From contig CAJNOL010000170.1 in the NCBI GenBank assembly GCA_905250125.1, positions 124,001 to 188,000 of the forward strand: DNA of 64,000 bases. The letters are read 5' to 3'. Shown piece by piece: positions 1 through 13,400 of this stretch. Within the stretch, counting starts at the first letter, position 1. Every line of letters begins with the position of its first letter. This DNA is from Rotaria sordida (taxonomy: Eukaryota > Rotifera > Eurotatoria > Philodinida > Philodinidae). The notes below the pieces were generated by a model, which was not told where the DNA came from, made no database searches, and saw only the letters and a list, made by a program, of their open reading frames with translations. A program made the position numbers and the translations under genes.

Positions 1-13
1 TTTACGATGAAAA

Positions 14-1822
14 TTAATATCGAAAATCTATAAAAGATATTTTTATTTATGATTTAAATTAGAATTATGTTTTGGTTTTTCTACTTAAAAAGATTAAAGA
101 AGATCTGTATTTTTTTTTCTTACCTTCTTTTGCGAAATACGGATTATGTGATTGTTGTTGAGGTGGATATTGTATTTGCTGTTGAGGTGAATATTGCATT
201 TGGTGTTGAGGTGGATATTGCATTTGCTGTTGAGGTGGATATTGCATTTGCTGTTGAGGTGGATAAGGCGTTTGATATTGTTGTGGATAAGAAGGATAAT
301 TTCCATCATAATTTTGTGGTGGAACTGCATATGGATTTCCAGTTGGTGGTGGTGGATAACCCATGGGTGGCGGTGGCGGATGATAAAAAGGTGGTCCTTG
401 TTGTTCCTCAATTGGTGGTTCCGTTGGAACCATTACATCATCTTCTATAAAAACAAAAAAAAGTTTAGATTAGAGAAAAACAAATAAATAAAAAAATCAA
501 TACTTCGTCGTTGTCGATTACGTCTTGTAAAAAGAACAATGACAATAACGACTATTATTATAAGAAGAAGTATCCAACCAAAATTCGAAGCACCACGAAA
601 CGGACCACTAAATAAATCAATTTTTTTTAAGATAAAATAAAGTTTTTGTTTTTCTGTTTTTTTTATTATTCATTAAAACAAACCTATTATCTTCACGAAT
701 ACAACAATATTGTTTTCCATATTCACCACAACAATATTTGGCTTCTCTTGGAAATCCATTCAATGGACAACGAAATTGTCCAAATCGTGTACCATTCATA
801 TCTTCATTATTTACACATGTTTCTCCAGCTATATAAATAGTAAAAAAAAAAAAGATAAAACTTATTAATATATATACATTGACTCTCGATATTATTTGAT
901 CAGGTTTTCTCCCTTGGTTCCTGTAAACAGTAATAAGAAGAATACAAATAGTGATTTAAATAGAAAATTTTTGAAGACAAAAGTGATTACAAGTTCTTCA
1001 GCTCCTAGAATTCCTCAATAGAATTCTTTTTGAATTATCAAAAATTAAAGAACAAATGATTATCTACAAAACAGGTCTATACAATGTTTTTTTTTATATC
1101 GAACTATATCAATCTTACGAAATACATAAAAATGGTGTTTTCATAAAAAATATCGAAACAAAAACTGACTCTGGCGTCTTTGGTAAGATTGATGTATCTC
1201 GATGACAAAACACTATACAAAGCTGAAAAATTCGTTTTCTTTTTAGTCTTCTACAATCTCTTTCATTAAAAAATTAGCAATTGATTTCATCTTCAAAAAC
1301 TCTTTGAAAATAGAATGTTCTACTTATATCAATATGTGAATTCTTCTTAGCATTTACAACAATAAAAAAAACAAAAATTACAAATCAATCTGGTTGCATA
1401 ATTTTAAGAATCATTCTCTATATACAAAAACTTACTTCCATAACCCGGTTCGTAATATCCAGGTCCTCCATGATATGAATGTGACATCGATCTCATTAAA
1501 GAATATGCTGCTATACCACCTAATGCTCCAGCACCAAAACTCATAGCATTACTTTTAAATCTACTTCCGGAACGACTAAAATTAAAAAATAAATTATTAA
1601 AAAAAAAATATTTGATTATATTATTTACCCTTTATTCACATTACTATAACCTGATGATCCACCATATGTTCCTGAACCTTTTGAACCTCCCCAAGATCCT
1701 CCACCTCGAGAACCTCCACCTCTGCCACCTCCACCTCGTCCACCACCAAATCCTTTACCATCGGTGCATGATGAAAATAAAACTATAAATATAAATTTAA
1801 AAAAAAAATAAAATTTTATCAT
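14..1822 (-). CDS. Single-pass membrane protein with Gly-rich ectodomain, six-Cys CX-like module and Pro/Gln-rich tail
   Basis: Six exons (1822-1629, 1575-1436, 828-684, 607-504, 444-124, 27-14) join in frame to about 305 aa. Residues 1-20 form a signal peptide (MIKFYFFFKFIFIVLFSSCT). A Gly/Ser/Arg-rich stretch follows, then a segment with SFGAGALGGIAAYSLMRS. Exon 3 holds exactly six cysteines ending in the paired pattern YCC...YCC, like the nematode-type CX module and somewhat like the Shisa head. Exon 4 encodes one membrane helix (WILLLIIIVVIVIVLF) followed by a basic stop-transfer RRNRQRR. The tail is rich in Pro, Gln and Tyr, with PPPPP runs and repeats of PPQQQMQY. The likely role is a plasma-membrane or vesicle protein whose tail recruits WW or SH3 partners; this is inference. 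The last exon is only 14 bases, so the C-terminus (DFRY) is the least certain part. Confidence 0.72.
157..290. repeat. 24-base coding minisatellite
   Basis: About five head-to-tail copies of a 24-base unit (plus strand gaggtggatattgcatttgc with variants) lie inside the last long exon of the minus-strand membrane protein gene. Each copy encodes eight residues close to PPQQQMQY. The unit is a multiple of three, so copy-number change keeps the frame. Long reading frames seen here on the plus strand are by-products of this repeat. Confidence 0.8.
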
Positions 1823-2092
1823 TTATTTATTATTTTAATCTTACATGAAATAATAAATAAAATATAAAACCATCTAAATAGATGATTATCTCGCATTTTG
1901 TCAAAAATAAAAGAAAATCTGAAATACAAAAGAAAAGAAATACGTTTATATGTAGTCATTAAATGCTGAGTGAACCTGAGTGTATAAATACAATATATAT
2001 ATATATGAACGTTAATGAAAAAAAAAATTATACAAATTAATGTTAATAAATCGAAAATAATTTCTTTATTCTAATAAGTAATCATTATGTAG

Positions 2093-2882
2093 TTATATAT
2101 CGGGTAAACCTTTTATAGCTTCGGAATATGGTGGAGGAGCTAAAAATATTTAAAACAAAAAAATTTATTGAACTATTTATTTTTCAAATAACTTACAATC
2201 CGAAGGTATAGTATTTATCGTTCGATTGACGATCTGTGGTTGTTGTATACTAGTGCGTTGATTTATTTCTAAAGAAATTAATAAGAAATATAACTAGCAT
2301 ATCGATTTATTTTTTGATGTTCGAAAAAATGATCAAGTAAAATAATGTGTTAAAATGGTTGTTTTTTTTCTGGCATTTTATATGTTAGCAATTATTAATC
2401 GAAAGATACATACGTTGATCATCTACTTGACTGGTAACGGCATAGCTATGACCTAAATATTAAATTGAGGTCTAACTAAATAATTGAAAACTATGATTCG
2501 AATTTTAGACAGAAAAAATAACTGCTTCCATTCTCATGTTTCTTTTATTATCTATCGTGAATTTTATCACGATCAGTACAATTACGCATTTCGTATTGCT
2601 CATAATGATTCACATGTCTCATACATAATGAAACATGAGAATTCTGTATGATGAAATAACCCTATTATATTCATTTTTTTTTTTTTGAAATATTATTGAT
2701 CTCAATGATTTTCCGTCTTTTGTTTTTGCTTTTCTTAGGATGAATACAATCAATAGTCAAAGATATACTAACCTTTTCGTTTTAAATAACGACGATAATA
2801 GACAATACAACAAGCAATAAGCAAAAGAATAAGACTACAAGCTGAAATAATACCGATGATGGCACCAATAGCTCGACGACCA
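2093..2882 (-). CDS. Partial gene: single-pass membrane protein with PPPY tail, neighbour of the CX-like gene
   Basis: Four 3' exons join in matching phase: 2882-2773, 2452-2414, 2268-2197 and 2139-2093. The first encodes a transmembrane helix (GAIIGIISACSLILLLIACC) followed by basic YYRRYLKRK. The others give a short tail ending in SPPPYSEAIKGLPDI, where PPPY is a classic WW-domain ligand. The layout (helix, basic stop-transfer, Pro/Tyr tail) and the orientation match the gene at 14-1822, whose start lies about 270 bases downstream, so the two may be diverged tandem relatives or co-transcribed. A short upstream exon is plausible at about 3587-3626 (GHRGTYSTLPSGNG), but its phase does not join directly to 2882. 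A signal-peptide-like start (MCLLVFFFSILF) at 3499 is possible but unproven. The 5' part, including any Cys module, is not resolved. Confidence 0.5.
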
Positions 2883-5800
2883 CTAAAACGTCATAATAAC
2901 AAATAACTGAATTGAATTCTTTAAAAGAAACAAAATATTTCTGCTCTTTTTGTTTATAATTATAATAAAAGATAGGGAAAAAATGTGATATTTTAATCAT
3001 GAAATGAGGTAAAAATTTATCTATTACAATAATGAAATAGAAACTATTTATAAAGTAAATAACTTCATATTAAATTAACTTTTCAAATTTTTTGTTTCTT
3101 TTTTTTTGATATTCTGTCTAAAATACAATAAAACTATTCGTCAAAAAAAAAAAAGAAAGAAAAGACATACAGCATGATGATTGAAATATAATCAATATAT
3201 ATATTTATTTTGTATGTGTAGTATCTCGTATGAATTCTCTGATTATTTACAAGCCATACGTCTACAATGTATAGACAAAGCATGAAGATTAATCAGTTAA
3301 TAATTATAAAAAAATTAAAGGTAAAAATAATCACAAAGAGAGAAGAAAAAGTATTATTTTTTTGTACTAAAGCTTTTTTTTTTTTTGTTGTTGTTGAGCA
3401 AGACGCATTTCGACTGTTTGCAAAATTACCATTATAATGTACGGACGAAAGAAAAAAAGAATAGAATAAGATAGAAAAAAAAAATACGAGAAGACACATA
3501 CGCAGCCTGTCAACTACGGAAAAAGAAATCTAAAAACAGAACAGGAAAAAAAAAGAACAAAATAAGAAAGAAAAAAAATTATACCGTTCCCAGAAGGAAG
3601 AGTACTATATGTGCCTCTATGACCCTTAAAAGCAACAATCATTGGTTGTAAAATAAAACGATATATGTCGCCAAACATCATTGAAAATAAAGTTCATATA
3701 CAGTTACACATACTTTCTGTATGTAACATTTAGAAAACATTAATATTGAATTTTAAAAAAAAATAGACATGCCTGGAATATATTCTTTATCAGTATTGAA
3801 AACAAAACAAATGCATAAGAAAAAAAACTGCACTACAAATCAAAATATACGCATTAACCTTATATAAAACTGATGGTTGCCTATCCGAATAAAAATAGAA
3901 GCAAAAGATTTTATTAGACTATCTAATAGAATATTATTATCTATTTATTTCATTTAATAAATGAAAGAGAAAAACAAGATCAACATACTTATTCATGTTT
4001 TTTGAGAATCACTATTAAATAGATATAACTATAAAACTTTTCAAATTAATTTTCATCATCAGATTAAACGTACACATGTACATTATTATTAATTGAATTT
4101 AATATGATTTTATATAAGAAATGAATAATGATTACATCACAAAAAACAAAACGAAATGTACATATATATATTTTCGACAGATTATTATTTGTGATTAAAC
4201 TTTATCTTTATTCGAATAATAAGTGATAATCGATAATTTATCTGTTTATTCTTACTTTTCATACTACATTACCATGTCTGCATAGAAAAATATTAGTGAC
4301 AAAAAAAGTAAACAGATCCATATGTGTATGTATATATATATTTCTAATATTTCTATCTAGAATAAATGGAAGGTTTTTTTTCTAGAATCTACTACGTGAC
4401 ATAAGATTAAGCAATACTATTCTAAAACATGAATGATCATCTCTCCGGAAATCTGAAACACTCAAATGACGTCATTGTCTGCTAAAAAACACTTCTTTTC
4501 ACTTACATTACTATGTGTTTTTTGTAAGAAACAACAATAATGAGTCATTTCTAATTCTGCATCCAATTAATTTTTTTTCCACTTATGATTAGAGATGTTC
4601 ATCTTATTATTGATTGATGAATATCATTATCTATTAGTTATGCCTATAATAAAGGATTATTCATTATTTCATAATCATATTTAGTATAAATTAATTCTTT
4701 TTAAAAAATAAATTCATTTTTAAATAAAAGTATATTTAATGAGCGACATCTATTCTATTGTTTTAGAAAATATTTTTTGGAAATATGAAAAGATGATTAT
4801 TAAGTTATATTTTAAAATAGTATAATATATGCTGAGACAGAGAGAGAAAGAGAATTCTCTATTGATTGATTTATTTTGTTAACTATTAATGTTTATTTAT
4901 TTATTTACTGGAAGAATGTCAATTGATTAGCATAGGTGTTTGCTGTAGCAGTTAACCACAATTCCGTATTGTCTTAATGTTTATCACTACAAGTGGTTCC
5001 TGTTCTTATTTACTAATATATAGTATCTAATAGTATGTTATTTTTTTTTCCTCGATAATTAGTTTATAGAAGTTATGCTTATCTATCTGTTCGAACAAGT
5101 AGATTTCATCATTTATTGTTTGAAAATTTAATTATCGCATTGAAAAATAATGATATAGTATAAGATTATAATTTAATGAAATTAAAATAATATTCTAAAA
5201 GACATATTCAATGTTTTAAAGTTGATGATTCATATATAGAACACAAAAAAAAAACTAATAAATGACATTTTTCCTACGAGACTTACAATGTCATTTATTT
5301 GTATCTGTTTATTTACTTGGTAATTAAAATGAATAAGGACGATACGGAAGACAAAAAACAGATGGAATTATTATTATATAAAACAAAGCCTTGTCGCATA
5401 TCTGAATCTATATCATATAACACCAATTTAAAGTCAAGTATCATTGTTCAATAAATATTCATTTTGAAGTTGATTTCATAGGTTTATTAAAAAATGTTAT
5501 TATTCAACACTTTCAATAAGATCTATAATATGAAGAATTAATCATGTGTTCTTAAGAGTTTTTTCTCTCTCTTAATCGGTTTTTTTTTGCTATATGACTA
5601 AACTGACTTGGCATTTTGTCGAAGAGAAAAAGTTGATGTATCTTGTTGTGTCGAGGATTTTTTTCTCATGTAAATAGAGATGAAGAAAGAGAGGAGGCGG
5701 AAATACTTGACTGCGGCTGAAAAAAGAGATGATAGAAGAACAGTAACAGAAAAAAAAAGAAAGAATGTGGTCTGTTTCTAGCAATACAAACAAGAACGTC

Positions 5801-7372
5801 TGTCAGTTACAATGCTACAATAATCTTCGTTTTTTTTTCTTCTCGCTATCGAGCAATTTTTTTTTCTTGAGCAAATATTTCTTCATCTCTCTTTTATTGT
5901 TAGTTATTTTTTATATAGCAATAGCTTTCAGTTTGTACGGCAACATCTATGTTTCTTATCTAAATTTCAATGGTTCTCTACAAGGAAATCACTAAAGAGG
6001 TAAGTTGTCACAAGAGATTAAACTTACAAAATAAATCAAAATTTCTTTTGTCTCACGAGATGTTAAGTTTCGTCTATGTTTTTATTTTAAGTATTGACTT
6101 GAGAATTTTAACAGTTAGTTTTCATATGTAAATTAGAGATATTGTGTCCTCTTCAAAATGTTATATATGTCATTTTGACATGACTAAAACTTCATATCAT
6201 TAATTATTCTATAATCTGATTAATGACATTAACTGACACTTGACATCAAATCAGAATCAGATGAAAATTTGTTATAAATCATGAACAATTATTATAATTT
6301 TCACTATCATAAATAAATGCATTGATTATTATTATTATTATTATTATTCGTAATTATGTATTATAAAGCTATCTCTTATTATCCTTTATATGTACATTTT
6401 TTTTATTGGCCATCAATATGATACTGATATAATAACACAACTGTTATGAGTGAATTATATTTTTTCTCGACAATAGTTAAATAACTATTCCTTAGGCAAA
6501 TAAGAATTAATTTATCAGAAGTATATCATCTTATGATAAATGTAAACATTTAAATACTAATAACTAATTTTTTTAAAATTTAAACTAATTAAATAGATGA
6601 AAAAAAAAATTATATTTCAGAATAATAATTAGTTAATAGATAAAAATATTTTTGAAATAGAAATAATTTATTTTGTTGTTTTTCTTTATCGATTATTTTA
6701 GCTATAAGTTTTGTTGTTCTGCTGATATGAATCATATATGCACTGTTGTTGTTGTTATTTTTTAACTGGCAGGGAAACGGGGTAAAGTTTACGTGAATCA
6801 TAAGTTTATTTTCTATTTTGGAAAAATACACCTTATAAAAACCTGTCTACTCAACATTGACGACGTCATTTCATCAGTAATGCTTTGATAGACATATACT
6901 AAGTGTCTGTAGTATATTGTATGTGTCAGTGCCACATATCCTTCGTCATCTTAATACGACCAACATGCACTGGTCATTTTCTGGTTGAGAACATTGAGTA
7001 GAAGAGAGAGGACGAGAAGGAAAAAAAAACGAAGAAGGTTCATTGTTAACTGAACAGGACAGACGAGAAAGAAAGGACAAGAATAAGAAGAAGAGATTTT
7101 TTTTTGCTGCTTCTTTTTCTTTTTCTTCTTTTGGACCGTTGAACACAGCTTGCAGAACATCGGACACATATAGTTGCGATCGGGTCGAATGTATTCTATG
7201 TTGATTTTTGCTTGCCTTCTTTCTCATTCACTTACAATAGAATCGATTTCCTGGAAGAATACCAAACGTAATAATAGTATATACTCGTTCATTTTTTTCT
7301 TTTTTTAGAATAGGATTCAATTTCATCTTTTTTTATCATCATCAATTTTTTCTTCTTCTACTTATATTTCAG
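2883..7372. other. Long AT-rich intergenic stretch; probable unmapped 5' exons of both flanking genes
   Basis: No convincing protein-coding exon was found apart from the tentative piece near 3587-3626. A strong splice donor (gag|gtaagt) at 6001 and an acceptor at 7372 (tatatttcag) suggest a long leader intron for the talin gene. A perfect ATT trinucleotide run lies at 6325-6348. The small frames in this area are built from poly-F and poly-K runs. Confidence 0.4.
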
Positions 7373-7447
7373 AAGTATGTTTGCGAACGAGCAAGTCAAA
7401 ATAACGAACAACAGCAAAAGCATCAACGAACATATATTGATAGTGGT

Positions 7448-10400
7448 ATGATGGTAGCAGGTAACGGATCGACTACAGTCAATGGAAATATTATTAGTGG
7501 ACATATGATAACATTAAATATTCATGTTCCACATAATAATATTATCCAACCGATGCAATTTGATGTTCAAATGTTAGTTGGTGATATATGTCGTAGTATT
7601 CAAGGACATTTACCAATTACAATTGGTCATGATCGTAAGTGAACAGAAAAGAAAAGACAACAACGTGTTTTTTTTCGTTTGATAAAATGTTAAAAATATG
7701 TTCTTTTTTTTTAATATTTAGAATCGGAATTTGGACTTTTTGTAAATGATATACAACATTCATCGAGAAGCTATTGGCTTGATCCATCGAGAACATTAAG
7801 TTATTATTCTTTAAAAACAGGAGTATGATGAATAAAAATTCTTCTATTTATTTTCTTTTTGTTTTTGCATTGATTTTTATTTTTCTTGTAGGATAATGTT
7901 GAATATACAAATAAATATCGACCATTAAAAATTCGTTTATTAGATGGTACAATTCGAACAATTCTTGTTGATGATTCATTAATAGTTGCTCAATTAATGG
8001 TTTATATTTGTACTAAATTTGGTATTGCAAATTATGATGAATATTCTCTTGTTTATGATCTTGATTCTGATGATGGTAGTAGTACAAAAACAGCAACTCT
8101 TCGTCGAGTAAATTTTATATTATTTGAAAAAAAAAATAAGTTTTTTTTTTTTGGTAAAATTTTTCTTTTAGGAACGATCTCTTCAACGAACAGATAAAAA
8201 AATGGAAGAATTAAGAAAAAAATGTCATACAGATGATGATAGTTTGTGTTATTCTTTCTTTTTTTTTTTGTTTTTTTGAATTTAATTTATATTTTATTTT
8301 GAAATATTCTAGCTGTATGGCTTGATCATTCGAAAACACTTCGTCAACAAGAAATTGATGAACAATCAACAGTTGTTTTACGACGAAAATATTTTTTTTC
8401 TGATACAAATATTGATCAACGTGATCCTGTACAACTTAATTTACTTTATATACAAGTATAAAAGACAAAATTAAAATTATTTTTTTTATTTTTTTTTAAT
8501 TATTTTAAGTGTCGAAATGGAATTCTTGATGGAACACATCCAGTTACATATGATGAAGCTGTTCAATTTGCTGGTCTACAATGTCAAATACAATTTGGTG
8601 ATTATCAAGAATCAAAACATAAACCAAATATTCTTGAGTAAGAAAAAAAAAAAACACTTTCTTCTTTTCTTTTTTATGTAAATCTAAAAGATTAAGAAAA
8701 AACTTAATAACAACTAAATTTATATATCTCTACAATAGTTGTTGTAATAATTATTCGTCGAATGAATGTTATTATCGATCAGATTTGGGGTAAAAATCTA
8801 TAAATATTTGTGGCTGAAATCAAATAACAAAAAAAGCTTTTTTCATTCTTGTTTTTTTTTTGCATGAGCTTTCTTTTGTTTCCATATTCAATTACCCATG
8901 ATCTCTTCGGTGTGATATCGAAGGATCAAGATTCAGAGAAATTTATCATTGACTAATTTTTAGTTAGAATCATGAAAATGAAGTTTTGTTTTTTGATTCC
9001 GAACTTTGAAATTTAATTTAGAAAAAAAAAAACAAATGAGAGGAATTCGATATGTGTTGTCTAGCTTCAAGGTCACAAATAAAATAATATTTTCGTGCTT
9101 TTGATTTTTGCTTTTACAACAAATTTTAATAAATCATTTATATTTATTTTTAGTGTTCGAGAATTTTTACCAAAAGAATATGCAAAAACAAAAGGTGTTG
9201 AAAAGAGAATATTTCAAGTAAATTAATTAAAGATTTATTTGATTTGATTTGATTTGATTTCGCTTAGGAACATAAAAAATATCATGGTTTATCAGATCTT
9301 GATGCTAAATTAAAATATACACAATTATGTCGATCATTACGAACATATGGTGTAACTTTTTTTCTTGTTAAAGTATAATTTAAATAATAATTTTTTTTTG
9401 AAATTTTTTTTTCTTTTTTTTTTTTTCTCTTAGGAAAAAATGTCTGGTAAAAATAAACTTGTTCCACGTCTACTTGGTGTTACAAAAGAATCTATTGTTC
9501 GAGTTGATGAACGAACTAAAGATGTTAGATTATTTTATTTATATATGAATAAAATTTTTTTGGATTCATTTTTATATTTTAGTTTCTTGAAGTATGGCCT
9601 TTAACACATGTTAAACGATGGACAGCATCACCAAATACATTTACACTTGTAAATAAAAGTTTTAGAAGAAAAAAAAAAACACAAATTTCTTTTGATTATG
9701 TTTACTTTTTTGTTTTCTTTATAGGATTTTGGAGATTATGCAACTGCTTATTATTCTGTACAAACTCATGAAGGTCAACAAATATCTCAATTAATTGCTG
9801 GATATATTGATATTATCTTAAAAAAGGTTTTATCATAAGCTTCTTAAGAAAACAAAAAAAAAAAAAAAAAAAAAAATTAAAATTCTTTTTTCTTTTTTTC
9901 ATGTTCAGAGAAAGGATCGAGAATTTGCCATTCGAGATGGTATAGCTGATGAAGAAGCAACAATGATCGAAGATATTATTGCACCTGGAAAGTAAGATGT
10001 CTTTTATTTTGTTTATAATTATGGCAAAAAGATAAAGAAACAAAATTCTTTCTTTTTTTTCCTAGAGCAACCATTATTCAACCAAATTGTCCTTCATTTG
10101 GTTATGTACATCAACAGAATGTTTATTCACCACCATTAATCCGTGGAACATATTCGGGTAAATACTTTGTTTTTCTATATTGACCTTGGTTTATTATATA
10201 TGTAGACTCATAACTGTAGAGAAGAGAAGTTTTTTTTTCTGTCAAAAAGCTGTTATCTTTGTTAAATGTAGATAGTAATTAATTATATGTTTTGTATTAA
10301 ATAGAACATGTAATCTTAAATCATCAATATCCTGCTGAAAATATTATAATTGACAGAGTGAAGTATGTTTTTACATGAGTAACTGGTGGTATAAAATTCG

Positions 10401-13400
10401 GATAGAATAACCATAGTTATAATGGTCAGTAGTGGTATAACCAAAAAGAAAAAAAAAATTAGGGGAGCTCACATTAGAATATGATAAAAAAAAGTAAATA
10501 TATATATATATATATTGTCTAAAAGAATCATTGTTGAGAAAAAAAAAGGCAAATAAGGGATTTATCATTATAATAATCTACAGTACTGATAAAAAAAGAT
10601 TTATTGAGTAAAGAATAAAAATAAGATTAGTCACGACATATCAAGGTAGATAAAGGTGTGCAAAAAAAGAAAGGAATCTTACAATCAACTCACATTCATA
10701 CTTCGTTTTACAACTAAAAGAATAATACTTCAATCATTCTATTTGAACGACCTCATATTACTAATCCTTTTGCAGTCTAATTCGACTTTTTTGTCTTTCT
10801 ATATTTCTTCATCTATTCCACATCAACACTCATGGTATTTTGAAAGTTTCTAAGGAGTCTCGAACATTTCTAAGCCTTCTTCTATTTTTCATCTAATTAA
10901 ATAAACTTCATATATTCTATCTTTCTAATTTTAACTTAATCTATAGTCTTCTCAAATTCGTCAAGAGAATATGGGAAATTACCCAGACAAATGTGGGAAT
11001 TTTATCATAGAAGAATAACTATTTATTTTTTAAATGAAAATTATTTGAAAAAATCTTTCATCTAATTCAATGAATTCTTTCTTATTTTAAGATGTTCCAT
11101 TTCATTCTCCATATCAACATTATGGCCTAGAATATTATCCTGGTCAATCATATCCAATTTATTCTGATCATGAACAAGATGATTATTTTACTTCACAAAT
11201 ACATGTAAAAGAAAAACAAAAAATAACAAGAAATTTTTTAATATTTTTTTTTTTTTTTTTGTAATTTAATAAAGGAACAACCACCATTATCATCTATTTT
11301 ACAAGGTGGTACAAGTGGTACAGTATTATATTCATCAATTGAAAATGCTCGTAATACTGTTAATTCTGCTCAATCTCAATTAGCACGTGATTTACAAATG
11401 GAATATGTTCAACCACCATTATCATCTCTAATTGTTTGTTTGATTTCTTTTTGTTTTGTTTTGTTTTTTCTATTTTTTGTTTTTTTTTACTTTTACCAAG
11501 GATAATCAACAAGAATATTCAATAGAAAATCGTCTTGATGTAAGTCATCAATTATTAACAAGTATATTATCAGCAATAAATGCTTCAACAGCACAAATTG
11601 TTATATTAACATCAGATTTAAATAATACTAATAATCAACAATTAAATCGTCGAAATTCTGATTATAATCATTCACTTGGTGCAGCTATATCAACAATAAC
11701 AAATAATTTAAATGAATTTTGTAAAGAAATGGATGTTTATACAAATTTAATAAATGATAAAACAAATTTAATGGAACAAACAAATCGTTTATGTTCAATA
11801 TTTAATGATTTATTAACACATATTGAAACATTATCAGATAATAATTCTGATTCATCTATAAGACAAAATATTTTATTAACAGCTAGTCGTTTAGGAGAAA
11901 TAAGTCAAGATCTTGCACGACGTTTAGCTAATGAAATAACAATGAATTATTTTGATTCTTCAATTGAATATCAAGAAAAATTATTAACATTAGCGAAATC
12001 TGTTGCAAATACAACAGCATTATATGTACTTAAAGCAAAAGATATTGCAACTAATGTACAAGAACAAAATATTGTTAATAATATTATTTCAACAGCTACA
12101 CAATGTGCTTTAGCTACATCACAATTAGTTGCTTGTACTAAAGTAAGACATTTTGTTTTTTGTTTTCTTTCTTTGATTTAAAAGAAATAAAATTAATAAA
12201 TAATTTTTTAAGGTTGTTGCTGCAACTATATCAAGTCCTTTATGTCAAGAACAATTAATAGAATCTGCTCGTTGTGTAACACGTTCAATTGAAGGTGTTC
12301 TTCAATCTTGTACACCTTCATTAATAAATGATGATTTATATTCAAAATTAAATGAATCTGGAACAATAGTTCGTAAAAGTCTTAATGAATTATTACTTCA
12401 TATTAAATTAGTAACAGATAGTACAGCAGCTAATTTCGATAGTTTATGTCCTTCGACTATAATTGGTACAAAAAATTTTGAAACAGATAAACAAACAAGT
12501 CAAAAAACAACAACAACAACAACACTTACACGTCGAATAATTGCAAATGATGAAATTGAAGAAGAAGATGAAGAAGATGATGAAGAAATTCTTAATGTTG
12601 TAAAAAATCATGATCAATCAATTGATCAAATATTAACAACAAGTGATCGATTATTTTCATCTGTTGGTGATGCTGTTGAAATGGTTAAACAAGCAAAAAT
12701 TTTAGCACAAGCAACAGCACAACTTGTTTCATCATTAAGACAACAAGCTGAATTAGCTGGTGATGATACAAATCAACAAAAAAAATTATTATCAGCTGCT
12801 AAAATGCTTGCTGATGCAACAGCAAAAATGGTTGAATCAGCTAAAGGTTGTGCAACAAAACCAAATGATACACAACTTCAATATCAATTAAAAAAAGCTG
12901 CTGAAGAACTTCGGTAAAAACAACAAATATATATATATATATATACAATAACAATATAAGAAAATAGATATGATTACTAGATTTTCAAATTATATGGAGA
13001 ATGATAGGGCAAAATATTTTCTACAATATGAGATTTTTTCAAGTTTCATAGAAAATAGTGAAAAAAAATGTTTTCAGAATGTAGGCCTGGCTGCAAGTCT
13101 TCTCTTTATTAATCTACATCCTACTTGAATCAATTATTTGGATTCTTTTCAATGAATAAAACAGTAGAAAATAATTCTTGTTGAATAATTTTGATAGTCA
13201 TTGTATATAAAATATTATATTTCGATTAAAATAATTTTATTTTTAAAGATCAGCTACAAATATTGCAACAAGTAATAGTATAAAACGCAAAGTACTTAAA
13301 CGTGTTGAACAATGCGCAAAACATTGTGCATCATGTGCAACACAATGTATTGCAGCAACATCAGGTGCAGCAATGACAAATAAAAATCAACAATCCCATC

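Noticed and set aside
67..487. Plus-strand frames of about 100-127 codons rich in VEVDIAFA-type repeats
   Set aside because: They are the reverse strand of the coding minisatellite; the minus-strand frame has correct splice sites, a membrane helix and continuous phases.
5765..5995. 76-codon plus-strand frame with a hydrophobic stretch
   Set aside because: Its hydrophobicity comes from T-runs. The following gtaagt donor fits better with a non-coding leader exon of talin.
6946..7227. Minus-strand frames of 72-93 codons
   Set aside because: Low-complexity K/E and S/F runs with no start or splice context; they lie in the presumed talin leader intron.
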